From contig MKUQ01000026.1 of assembly GCA_001898645.1 (NCBI GenBank), positions 30,493-94,492 of the forward strand: 64,000 nt of DNA. The letters are read 5' to 3'. How positions within the stretch are numbered: the first letter of the stretch is position 1; the number at the start of each line of letters is the position of its first letter. Of this stretch, positions 27,991 to 35,491 are shown one piece after another. The DNA comes from Burkholderiales bacterium 70-64 (lineage in GTDB: Bacteria; Pseudomonadota; Gammaproteobacteria; Burkholderiales; Burkholderiaceae_E). A program made the position numbers and the translations under genes. Below the pieces are notes generated by a model, which worked only from the letters and a program-made list of their open reading frames with translations, was not told the origin of the DNA and ran no database searches.

Positions 27991-28779
27991 CTACCTGCTC
28001 GTCGCGGGGCGCAGCATGCGCGCGGGAAGCTGGCTGCGCAGGCCGTTGTCGAGCCGGACGTTGTACGCGAACTCCGGACCGCCGGCGCCCTGCACGCGCT
28101 GCACGCTGTCGATGCGGCCGCGCACCCAGCCGCTGCCGTAGCGGGCCTCGATGACCTGTCCGGCGGCGAACGGAGCGGCGGAGGGTACGCCCGGGGCCGT
28201 GCGCGGCACGGCCCCGGGCGGCGCGGCGGAGGGTGCCCGCGGCGCGGGCGTGGGTACGGATACCGCGCGCGACGGCACGGTGCGCGGTGCCGCGGCACGC
28301 GACGGGCCCGCCCTTGAAGGGCACAGCACTTCCCACTGCTGCGAGATGCCGAGCCCGCCGCTGGCATTGTCGCGCCCCACGATGCGGCCCGAGGCATCGC
28401 GCCAGCGCGTGCGTCCGCCGCCGATGTCGGAGGAGTCCCAGTAGCCGGCCAGGGTGTAGGTGCTGCCGTCGACCGGGGTGATGCGCCCGTGAACGCAGTC
28501 GGCCGAGGCGCGATAGAGGGTGCGGGCCACTTCGGGGGTGAATTCGCGATCGACGCAGCCGCGGTCGCCGGGCGACCAGTTCTCGCACCAGCCCTGGATC
28601 ACGCTGCGCGTCACGCGCGCCTCGGCCACCGCGTGCTCGGTGTCGATCCCGCTCTTGCGGAACACCGTGGGCGCCCAGTGCTTGCTGCCCAGCGACAGCC
28701 ACTCCCCCTCGCTCGCGGCGCTCGCGCCGAAGGCGCACGTCGCGAGCGCGATGGCGCGAACGATCGTCCTGGCAAGCAT
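27991..28779 (-). CDS. Secreted protein of unknown function with SH3/Tudor-like C-terminus
   Basis: A 262-residue protein with a signal peptide (MLARTIVRAIALATCAFGASA) preceded by GAGGAGAACCGCC. The first ~150 mature residues contain four cysteines (GWCENWSPGDRGC, SADCVHG, EVLCPS), probably forming disulfides. A Pro/Ala/Arg linker follows, and the last ~55 residues (EARYGSGWVRGRIDSVQRV) look like a small beta-barrel of the SH3/Agenet type. I do not recognise the family. It ends 12 bases before the metC start, so cotranscription with metC is likely. Confidence 0.7.
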   Translation of the reverse strand: MLARTIVRAIALATCAFGASAASEGEWLSLGSKHWAPTVFRKSGIDTEHAVAEARVTRSVIQGWCENWSPGDRGCVDREFTPEVARTLYRASADCVHGRITPVDGSTYTLAGYWDSSDIGGGRTRWRDASGRIVGRDNASGGLGISQQWEVLCPSRAGPSRAAAPRTVPSRAVSVPTPAPRAPSAAPPGAVPRTAPGVPSAAPFAAGQVIEARYGSGWVRGRIDSVQRVQGAGGPEFAYNVRLDNGLRSQLPARMLRPATSR

Positions 28780-28935
28780 GGCGGTTCTCCTCGTCCCGGC
28801 GCCGCGGCGTCTCGATGCGCCGCGGCGGCGCCGATACGAAAAAAATACTGCGCCCCGCGCCGAGAAGCTGTCAACGAGCGCGACGCGAACGCGAGGCCGC
28901 CCGCACCGCTCCACCGGCGCGGCGCGCCGTCCGCC

Positions 28936-30279
28936 TCATCCGCGCCGCAGCACCTTCTCGCGCACCAGCCGGATGTGGCTGCGCAGGGCGTACAGCTCGT
29001 CGGCGTAGGACAGCGGCACGGTGAGGCGCTCGACGCGCGCGTCGAGCTCGTCCAGGCGCGCGCCCAGGCGGGCCGCGCTGCCCTCGCCTTCCTCCACGTC
29101 CTCCTCGATGCGGCGCAGCTGGCCGTACCAGCGGAAGATGCGCGAGCGGACGCGGAACTGGTACAGCGGCGGCACCACCCGCGACAGCGGGATGAGCACG
29201 GCGATGAGCGAGAGCAGCACCACCCACATCCGGTCGACCAAGTTGGCGAGCCAGAACGGCAGGTAGCGCTGCAGCCAGGGCGGCCCGCTGCGCAGCGTGC
29301 GCTCGGCCTCGCGCGCCAGCGGCCACTCGAGCGAGCGCTCCGAGGGAAAGTCGCCGCGGCGCTGGAACCAGCCCGGCTGCCCGTGGATGGCCTGCGCCGC
29401 CTGCACGAACAGCTGCGCCAGCGCCGGGTGGATGTCCTCGCGCGCGATCAGCATGGCGGTCGGCGCGACCAGCGGCACGTTGCGCACAGGCACGCCGCGC
29501 CCGAGATCGACCACGCCGCGCGGCAGCACGACCGGGCTGAGGAAGGCATAGCGGCGCGAATAGGCCTCGGCCTGCGGAAAGGGCAGCAGGCCGATGCCGG
29601 GCGTCTGCAGCAGCATCTGCACCAGCGGCGCCTCGGGCGCCGAGGCGAACGCCAGCGCGTCGATGTTGCCGTCGAGCAGCGCGGCCGCCGCGGGCGTTCC
29701 TCCGAGCGCGCGCAGGTCGATCCCGGCGACGTCGACGTGATTGCCGTCGAGCAGCCGGCCGACCAGGTTGGGCACGCCGCTGCCCGCCGGCCCGACGTCG
29801 AGCCGCCAGCCGCGCAGCTGCGCGAGGTTCCCGAGCGCATCGTGCCGCAGCCGCCGGCGGGCGACGTCCTCGCGGTAGAACAGCCACAGCGGCTCGTAGA
29901 AGAGGCTGCCCAGCGCCACCAGCCCGTCGTCCTTGAGCTGGCCGGGCGGCAGCGTCTTCGGGTCGGCACCGCCCTGCACGAACGCGATCTGCACGCCCGA
30001 GTCGGGGTCGCGCAGCAGCGCCAGGTTCTCGGCCGCACCCTGCGTCGCGCGCAGGTGCACCTCGATGCCGTAGCGGGCGAACCACTCGGCGTAGCGGCGG
30101 CCGAACTCCGCGTAGGCGCCCTGCTCCTCGCCGGTGGCCAGCGTCACCGACTTCGGCGGCGTGGGCTGCAGGTACCAGTAGGCCGCGAACAGCAGGCCGG
30201 CAGCGATCAGCGCGAACGGACCTGCCGTGACGAGCAGGTCGCGCACGGTCTGGAACGCGAGGCGGACGAAACGGGGCAT
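28936..30279 (-). CDS. TAXI-family TRAP solute receptor, membrane-anchored at both ends
   Basis: A 447-residue protein with an N-terminal membrane helix (residues ~17-36) instead of a cleavable signal, then a TAXI-type binding domain (SVTLATGEEQGAYAEFGRRY, LRATQGAAENLALLR, VQIAFVQGGA), then a second membrane helix at ~345-370 and a cytoplasmic helical tail with charged coiled-coil character. TAXI receptors normally deliver solutes to TRAP transporters, but no TRAP membrane gene is nearby. The double anchor suggests a sensor-like or scaffolding role; that is inference. Confidence 0.85.
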   Translation of the reverse strand: MPRFVRLAFQTVRDLLVTAGPFALIAAGLLFAAYWYLQPTPPKSVTLATGEEQGAYAEFGRRYAEWFARYGIEVHLRATQGAAENLALLRDPDSGVQIAFVQGGADPKTLPPGQLKDDGLVALGSLFYEPLWLFYREDVARRRLRHDALGNLAQLRGWRLDVGPAGSGVPNLVGRLLDGNHVDVAGIDLRALGGTPAAAALLDGNIDALAFASAPEAPLVQMLLQTPGIGLLPFPQAEAYSRRYAFLSPVVLPRGVVDLGRGVPVRNVPLVAPTAMLIAREDIHPALAQLFVQAAQAIHGQPGWFQRRGDFPSERSLEWPLAREAERTLRSGPPWLQRYLPFWLANLVDRMWVVLLSLIAVLIPLSRVVPPLYQFRVRSRIFRWYGQLRRIEEDVEEGEGSAARLGARLDELDARVERLTVPLSYADELYALRSHIRLVREKVLRRG

Positions 30280-30297
30280 CGGGAATCTCGCGGTCTT

Positions 30298-31209
30298 TCA
30301 GGAGGGCGTCATGCCCAGCCACAAGCCGAGGGGCACGAAGACGACGGCGGCGAGGTTGCCCAGGAGGACGATCGCAGCGACCTTGTCCGGCTCCTGGTCG
30401 AACTGCTCGGCGACGAGGAAACAGAGCACCGCGGGCGGCAGGGCAGCGAAAAGATACATCTGCGCGCGATGCTCCGGGGTGAACGCGAACCAGCCGTCCA
30501 GCAGCCAGGCGACCGCGATTCCCGTGAGCGGGCAGACGGCCGCGCCGACCAGGCCGATCTGCCAGCTCTTCAGGCTCACATCCAGCATCCGCACGCCCAG
30601 CGCGAAGAGCATCAGCGGAATGCAGGCGTCGCCCAGCATCTGAAGCGACTTGAACAGGGCATCGGGGAACGTGACATGCGTGGCGGCGATCACGATGCCC
30701 GCAAGCATCGCGATCATCATCGGGCTCGAGAGAAACCTCCACGACGTGCCGCTGCCGGCGCCGCGACCGCTCTCGATGATCTTGATGCCGGCGGAAAAAT
30801 AGACGAGGTTGCAGGCCATGAAGACCGCCACCGCGGCCGACAGGCCGGCCTGGCCGAACGCCAGCACGGCCAGCGGCAGCCCCATGTTGCCGCAGTTGTT
30901 GTACATCATCGGCGGCACGAAGCTGCGCGCGTCGTAGCGCAGCAGGCGCGCCACGGGCCAGGCCAGCAGCCCGGAGCCGAGCGAGATCAGGACGCCGGCC
31001 ATGATCAGGTTGGCATTGCGCGCGAGATCGAAATCCTTCGAGGCGAAGGCGGTGAGCACCAGCAGGGGGCATAGGACGTCCATGCTGATGCGGTTCACGG
31101 CGGCCATCTCGGCCCTCACGCCCTCCCCGCGCCAGCGGGCGTAGCCGTAGCCCAGCGCGATCGTGATGAACACCGGCAGGATGATGGCGAGGATGCGCTG
31201 TACGAGCAT
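30298..31209 (-). CDS. AEC-family (auxin efflux carrier-like) transporter
   Basis: A 303-residue integral membrane protein with 8-10 hydrophobic segments, starting MLVQRILAIILPVFITIALG. PPMMYNNCGNMGLPLAVLAF is the AEC/BASS-like broken-helix motif. The C-terminal half repeats the fold. Likely transports an organic acid or similar solute; the direction and substrate are unknown. It lies 18 bases upstream of the TAXI gene and is probably cotranscribed with it. Confidence 0.88.
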   Translation of the reverse strand: MLVQRILAIILPVFITIALGYGYARWRGEGVRAEMAAVNRISMDVLCPLLVLTAFASKDFDLARNANLIMAGVLISLGSGLLAWPVARLLRYDARSFVPPMMYNNCGNMGLPLAVLAFGQAGLSAAVAVFMACNLVYFSAGIKIIESGRGAGSGTSWRFLSSPMMIAMLAGIVIAATHVTFPDALFKSLQMLGDACIPLMLFALGVRMLDVSLKSWQIGLVGAAVCPLTGIAVAWLLDGWFAFTPEHRAQMYLFAALPPAVLCFLVAEQFDQEPDKVAAIVLLGNLAAVVFVPLGLWLGMTPS

Positions 31210-31387
31210 GGCGGCGGAGGTACGCGGCGCGCTCCGGACGACCTGCCCGGCGGCTACGGGACGGAGGTGTCTGGAGAACGGCTCTCGGATCGAAAGAATC
31301 GAGATTGTGATGGAGCCCTGCTGGTGCGATGGAACTTCAGGGCTTTCACCTCGGCAGGCAGATCTGGATCGGTCTATCAATCATGTC

Positions 31388-31423
31388 TATAATGGACTCA
31401 TTACATAGTCATGATTGTCATGA
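31388..31423 (+). promoter_or_regulatory. Promoter and candidate operator of the Phd/VapC pair
   Basis: A perfect TATAAT (31388-31393) has a weak -35 (TGGATC, 31365-31370) at 17 bases. Two TCATGA palindromes at 31409-31414 and 31418-31423, nine bases apart, overlap the antitoxin start, where antitoxins commonly autorepress. Binding is inferred. Confidence 0.45.
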
Positions 31424-31770
31424 ACTGGAGCATCGCCCAAGCCAAGCAGCGCCTTTCGGAAGTCGTTCGCCTGGCCGCCAAGGAACCGCAGCCGATCTAC
31501 AACCGCGGTCGACTGGTCGGCGCACTCATCGATGCGGATTCGTACCGGGCATTCGAGCAATGGCGACGCGATGCGGCGGGAACGACCGTGGCGGCGCAGT
31601 TCGACCGCCTGCGCGCCGAGCTCGCCGCCGCGACCGTTGCACCGGAGGCCGCGCCACTGCCTGCCCCCCTCCCGACCCCGGCGCGCGCGGATCGCGAGAA
31701 TGCATTCGCCCGGATGCTGCAGGAAGAGTCGGCGCCCGCTTCGCCGAAGAACCCTGATGCAACTCGTTGA
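31420..31770 (+). CDS. Phd/YefM-type antitoxin
   Basis: A 116-residue antitoxin (119 if the ATG at 31411 is used). MNWSIAQAKQRLSEVVRLA is the Phd/YefM DNA-binding N-terminus and GRLVGALIDADSYRAFE completes the fold. The C-terminal ~55 residues are Ala/Pro-rich and should form the toxin-binding tail. Its stop overlaps the toxin start by 14 bases. It should neutralise the PIN toxin and repress its own promoter. Confidence 0.88.
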   Translation: MNWSIAQAKQRLSEVVRLAAKEPQPIYNRGRLVGALIDADSYRAFEQWRRDAAGTTVAAQFDRLRAELAAATVAPEAAPLPAPLPTPARADRENAFARMLQEESAPASPKNPDATR

Positions 31771-32170
31771 CACCAACGTCATCAGCGAGCTTTGCCGCCA
31801 CGAGCCCGACCCGGGAGTGCTCGCCTGGGCTGCAACGCAGTCGGCGCTCACCTTGTCGATCGTCACGGTCGAGGAGATCGCTTTCGGGCTTTCATGGCGC
31901 CCGAACGCCGTGCTGCTGGGGTGGTTCGAACGGCTGCTCGCGCAGCACACCGTGCTGCCGGTCGATGCGGACATCGCCCGCCACGCCGGCATGATGCGCG
32001 GTACGTTCGCCGCCCGCGGCCTGGTCCGCACCCAGGCCGACATGCTGATCGCAGCCACTGCGCACGCCCATCGGCTCGTGCTGGTCACCCGCAACGTGCG
32101 CGACTTCGAAGGCTGCGGCCTCGCGCTGCTGAACCCGTTCTCCGGTGGCCCTCAGGCTTTCGCCGGATAG
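31757..32170 (+). CDS. vapC: VapC-type PIN-domain toxin
   Basis: A 137-residue PIN ribonuclease. The metal-binding acids are visible: D5 in LVDTNVISEL, E39/E40 in VTVEEIAFG, D95 in RTQADMLIAATA and D116 in NVRDFEG. The start at 31757 lies within the antitoxin gene. Such toxins cut tRNA or rRNA when released from the antitoxin. The 3' end overlaps the convergent nitroreductase-like gene by 19 bases. Confidence 0.9.
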   Translation: MQLVDTNVISELCRHEPDPGVLAWAATQSALTLSIVTVEEIAFGLSWRPNAVLLGWFERLLAQHTVLPVDADIARHAGMMRGTFAARGLVRTQADMLIAATAHAHRLVLVTRNVRDFEGCGLALLNPFSGGPQAFAG

Positions 32171-32805
32171 CCCACCGTCTGCGACAGCAGCACCTGCTGG
32201 TCGTGCGCCAGCCCGAGCGCATCGGCGATCGCATCGCGTCCGATCCATGCCCGCAGCACGGTCGCCAACCCGTTGCCGGCCGCGAACAGATAGACGTTCT
32301 GCGCGACCGCGCCGGCCGCGACCGACGCGAAGCTCTCGCGCTGTGCAACCGGCACCATGGCCATGCGCCGGTGGTCGGCCACATAGACCAGATCGAGCGG
32401 CGCCTCGTCGACGAAGTCCTGGTAGCCGGTGACGCGCCGCAGGTCGGACTGCGCGACCAGGCGCAGCGCATGCTCGCCCGCGTCGTACAGGTAGGCGCCG
32501 GTCGGCAGCGCCGCGTAGACGTCGATCTCCTGCGCGTCCAGCGCCGAGGGGGCGGTGCGCCCGCCGTCGGGGCGGTTCCTGCCGTACGCGGCCCACAGCA
32601 GGTTCGACAGCAGGGGCAGCGGCAGCGCTTCGTGCGCGAATTCGCGCGACGAGCGGCGCAGCGCGAACGCTTCCATCAGCGGCATGCCGCCGCGCGCTTC
32701 GGGCGCCGGCAGCGCGATCGTCGCGGTCGCATCGCCGATTGCCGGGCGCGGGCGCAAGCGGCCCATCATGCCCAGCGCGAACTTGGTCAGGGTAGTGCTG
32801 CTCAT
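32152..32805 (-). CDS. SagB/ThcOx-type nitroreductase family protein
   Basis: A 217-residue FMN-dependent nitroreductase-fold protein. RRSSREFAHEALPLPLLSNLLWAA (quoted: RRSSREF, PLPLLSNLLWA) is the phosphate-binding start, and SVAAGAVAQNVYLFAAGNGL is the core helix typical of the SagB-like dehydrogenase subgroup. No RiPP precursor or YcaO gene is adjacent, so a peptide-modifying role is not supported here. The start at 32805 was chosen over 32835 because the extra residues are atypical. Confidence 0.82.
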   Translation of the reverse strand: MSSTTLTKFALGMMGRLRPRPAIGDATATIALPAPEARGGMPLMEAFALRRSSREFAHEALPLPLLSNLLWAAYGRNRPDGGRTAPSALDAQEIDVYAALPTGAYLYDAGEHALRLVAQSDLRRVTGYQDFVDEAPLDLVYVADHRRMAMVPVAQRESFASVAAGAVAQNVYLFAAGNGLATVLRAWIGRDAIADALGLAHDQQVLLSQTVGYPAKA

Positions 32806-33023
32806 CGGTAAAAGCCTCGCCTGGCGGTTGCGCACGACGGCGCCACTGCAGCAGCCTACGACGACAGCCGCCGGACACCTTGACCGCGCTCAACCGCAGG
32901 CACCCCGGGGTCAACGGGGTTGCCGTAGGGATCCACGCCGCGTTTCCGTCTCCCCGGCATCGCAGGTATGCTGATTCGATTCAAGGCCGATACCGCAATG
33001 CCTGATTCACTGACCGGATCGCG

Positions 33024-33953
33024 ATGAACACGCGCCTGCTACGTCCCATCCCTTCGCAATCCGGCTTCAAGCCCAAGCAGCTTGCACTCCTGGCCGCGCT
33101 GGCAGAGGTCAAGACGCTGCGTGGCGCGGCCAACCGGATCCACGTCTCGCAACCGGCGGCCACGCGGCTGCTGAGGGAACTGGAGCAGATGCTGGGTGTG
33201 CGGCTGTTCGACCGGTCAACGCTCGGTCTGCATGTCACCGCTGCGGGTGAGGCGATGATCGAGCATGCACGCTCGCTCCAAGCAGGCATGCTGAACGCGT
33301 ACCGCGAAGTCCACGACGCAGCAGCCGGCACCATGGGGACGGTGCGGCTCGGCATATTCGGCTCGGTCGACCCGGTATTCCTGTCACGCGCGATCGCTGC
33401 GCTCAAGCAGGCTGCGCCTCGCGTGCATGTCGCCATCAAGGAGGCGCCAAAGGAATTCCTGTTCCAGGCCCTGCGCCACAACGACATCGACGCTGCGATC
33501 AGCCGGGTATCGGTCGACAGTGGCGCGCGCTGGGTCAGCCAGCAGCCGCTGTATACGGAGACATTCTCGCTGGTCTGCGGCCGAAGCGGTCCGCGGAAGG
33601 GTAGATCCGCAGCCATCGAGCTCCTGCTCGACATACCCTGGATACTGCCCACTGCCGAGTCGCTGATGCGCCAGCGGTTGAGCGCGTTCTGCCTTGACAG
33701 GTACGGCCGTGCACCGCAGAGCTACGTGGATTCGGAATCGACGCTGAGCACACTCGCGTTGTTCGACGCCACCCCCTATCCCGGCGTGCTGGCCGCCAGC
33801 GTTGCCCGTTACTTCATCAAATCCGGACAACTGCGCCTGCTGGCCGATCGGCTTGCAGGAATAGAGAGCTCGGTGGTCCTGGTGACCAGGGCCGGAGAGG
33901 TTCCCCGGCCCAGTCTCGCGGGATTGATCCGCGCGCTGAACGCCTGCTGCTAG
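33024..33953 (+). CDS. LysR family transcriptional regulator
   Basis: A 309-residue LysR regulator. The winged helix is at residues ~14-75 (AALAEVKTLRGAANRIHVSQ, PAATRLLRELEQMLGVRLFD) and the effector-binding domain from ~105 onward (GTVRLGIFGSVDPVF). It is divergent from the nitroreductase-like gene and upstream of the porin, either of which could be its target. The stop codon TAG is the first part of the palindromic repeat that follows. Confidence 0.92.
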   Translation: MNTRLLRPIPSQSGFKPKQLALLAALAEVKTLRGAANRIHVSQPAATRLLRELEQMLGVRLFDRSTLGLHVTAAGEAMIEHARSLQAGMLNAYREVHDAAAGTMGTVRLGIFGSVDPVFLSRAIAALKQAAPRVHVAIKEAPKEFLFQALRHNDIDAAISRVSVDSGARWVSQQPLYTETFSLVCGRSGPRKGRSAAIELLLDIPWILPTAESLMRQRLSAFCLDRYGRAPQSYVDSESTLSTLALFDATPYPGVLAASVARYFIKSGQLRLLADRLAGIESSVVLVTRAGEVPRPSLAGLIRALNACC

Positions 33954-34002
33954 GGCCTGTTCACACTACGATCATCCCCGGCCCGCAAGGTGAACAGGCC
34001 CT
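33952..34002 (+). repeat. Palindromic element containing copy 2 of the dispersed repeat
   Basis: agggcctgttcac (33952-33964) is perfectly inverted at 33990-34002 (gtgaacaggccct) around a 25-base loop. The first 31 bases match 15053-15083 with one difference. It begins on the LysR stop codon and could act as a transcript-stabilising or terminating hairpin, though there is no T-tract. Confidence 0.65.
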
Positions 34003-34119
34003 AATCCGCGTTACGGATCGCTGCTTGCATTTTTTCTATTATTCAACAGCCTCGCGCCCATCGTAGAGTCGTTTCGGAAGGCTGCGTGCCGCGGCCCGAT
34101 CACGATCCACGAGGCGAAG

Positions 34120-35304
34120 ATGAAACTGCAAGGGCGCGCACCGCTCGGAACCACACAACTGCTGCTCGGCCTGATGGCGACGGCAGCGATGGCTCCGGCC
34201 ATCGCACAATCGAAAGCCTCCGACGCCAGTTCCTCGGTGTCGCTCTATGGCGTGATCGACAATGCGATCGATTTCGCGCGCAGCAGCGGATCCGGCGGCT
34301 CGACCGTCCGGGTCCAGCCCAGCGTGGGGCTCGCCTCCCGGTTCGGCATACGAGGCAGCGAGTCGCTCGGTGGTGGCCTGCGCACGGTATTTACCCTCGA
34401 GGCGGGATTCAATTCCGACACCGGAGAGTGGCTCTCGTACTCCGGCAATCCGGGCTACAACGGTACCAAGCCGGCCGCTGCCTTGACCGGCTTCGGGCGT
34501 CGCTCCTTTGTGGGCCTGGAAGGACGGTTCGGTTCGCTGACTTTCGGGCGCGACTACACGCCGTTCTTCTGGGCACACTTCGGCACCAGCGCAGTCGGAT
34601 ACAGCTACTACGGGAGCACGCAGAGCTACTACGATCTCACCGGTACCGGCCCGGAACGTTCGGCGCGCGCCAGCAATGCGGTGTTCTACGCCACGCCGTC
34701 GCTTGGCGGCGTCACTGCGCGTGCGATGTACAGCATGGGCGCCGAGAGCTTCGGCTCCACGGGCGAGGCACCGAAGAGCGCCAACCGCATGTGGAGTACC
34801 GGCATCGAGTACGTGCAGGGGAGGCTTACGCTTGCCGCGGCATACCAGTCGCTGGCGCTTGCGGAGATCGGTGGGACGACGGCGGCGCCTGTGTTCACCG
34901 GCGCCACCACCGATCGCAAGGACTGGGTCATCGGCGGGCGCTACAACTTCGGCGCATTCTCGCTGGCGGCCGGCCACGCGCGCAGCGATCCCGAAGGCGC
35001 CAATAATGCTGGCCGCCAGTCGTGGCTCGGCGGTACGGTGAAAGCAGGCACCGGTACCGCAGCGCTGCAGGTGCAGCGCGTCGACCGCGAGGTCGCCACC
35101 GGAACCAAACCCCGAGCCAATGTGATGTCAGTGTCGTACGCATACCCGTTTTCCCGTCGTACGACCGGCTATGTCAATTACGGCGCTGTTTACAACAACG
35201 AGACCGCCGCCTTCCGGTTGTACGGTGCAGCCACGAACACCGCCCCCACGGCCAATGGTGCGAACGTGTCAGCCTTCGCGATCGGTATCACGCACTCTTT
35301 CTGA
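34120..35304 (+). CDS. Gram-negative general porin (Porin_4/OmpC-like)
   Basis: A 394-residue outer-membrane porin. Signal peptide residues 1-30 (AAMAPAIAQ), mature start SSVSLYGVIDNAIDFARSSG, strand-turn pattern throughout, and a terminal phenylalanine (AIGITHSF) needed for BAM insertion. FGIRGSESLGGGLRTVFTLE and GRRSFVGLEGRFGSLTFGRD are the conserved first strands of betaproteobacterial trimeric porins. It may serve entry of the substrates handled by the operon that begins 190 bases downstream, but it has its own stop and no shared start signals are seen. Confidence 0.92.
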   Translation: MKLQGRAPLGTTQLLLGLMATAAMAPAIAQSKASDASSSVSLYGVIDNAIDFARSSGSGGSTVRVQPSVGLASRFGIRGSESLGGGLRTVFTLEAGFNSDTGEWLSYSGNPGYNGTKPAAALTGFGRRSFVGLEGRFGSLTFGRDYTPFFWAHFGTSAVGYSYYGSTQSYYDLTGTGPERSARASNAVFYATPSLGGVTARAMYSMGAESFGSTGEAPKSANRMWSTGIEYVQGRLTLAAAYQSLALAEIGGTTAAPVFTGATTDRKDWVIGGRYNFGAFSLAAGHARSDPEGANNAGRQSWLGGTVKAGTGTAALQVQRVDREVATGTKPRANVMSVSYAYPFSRRTTGYVNYGAVYNNETAAFRLYGAATNTAPTANGANVSAFAIGITHSF

Positions 35305-35431
35305 AGCTCGAGAGCGGGTGACCTCCCCGCTCGGGCGCAAACCCATGGCCCGCAGGCGTCTCCGGCGAGAGGCGCGGCGTCGACTGCCGTCTTTGGGTTC
35401 AACCGATGGCACCGGCGCTGGCCGATTCCTG

Positions 35432-35476
35432 TAGACAAACATCCGATCGGTCATCATAATGACCGATCGGATGTTT
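35432..35476 (+). promoter_or_regulatory. Promoter with 40-bp perfect inverted repeat (TetR-type operator, site 1)
   Basis: TAGACA (35432-35437) and CATAAT (35455-35460) at 17-base spacing form a good sigma-70 promoter. Over it lies an inverted repeat with 18-base perfect arms (AAACATCCGATCGGTCAT, 35437-35454, and its complement 35459-35476) and a 4-base centre. Bases 35431-35470 match 47151-47190 at 32 of 40 positions. Repression by blocking polymerase is expected; the TetR at 46193 is the likely binder. Confidence 0.72.
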
Positions 35477-35491
35477 TCTGGGAAATGGGGT

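Noticed and set aside
32152..32805. RiPP biosynthesis role for the SagB-like gene
   Set aside because: No precursor peptide, YcaO or partner dehydrogenase gene is adjacent.
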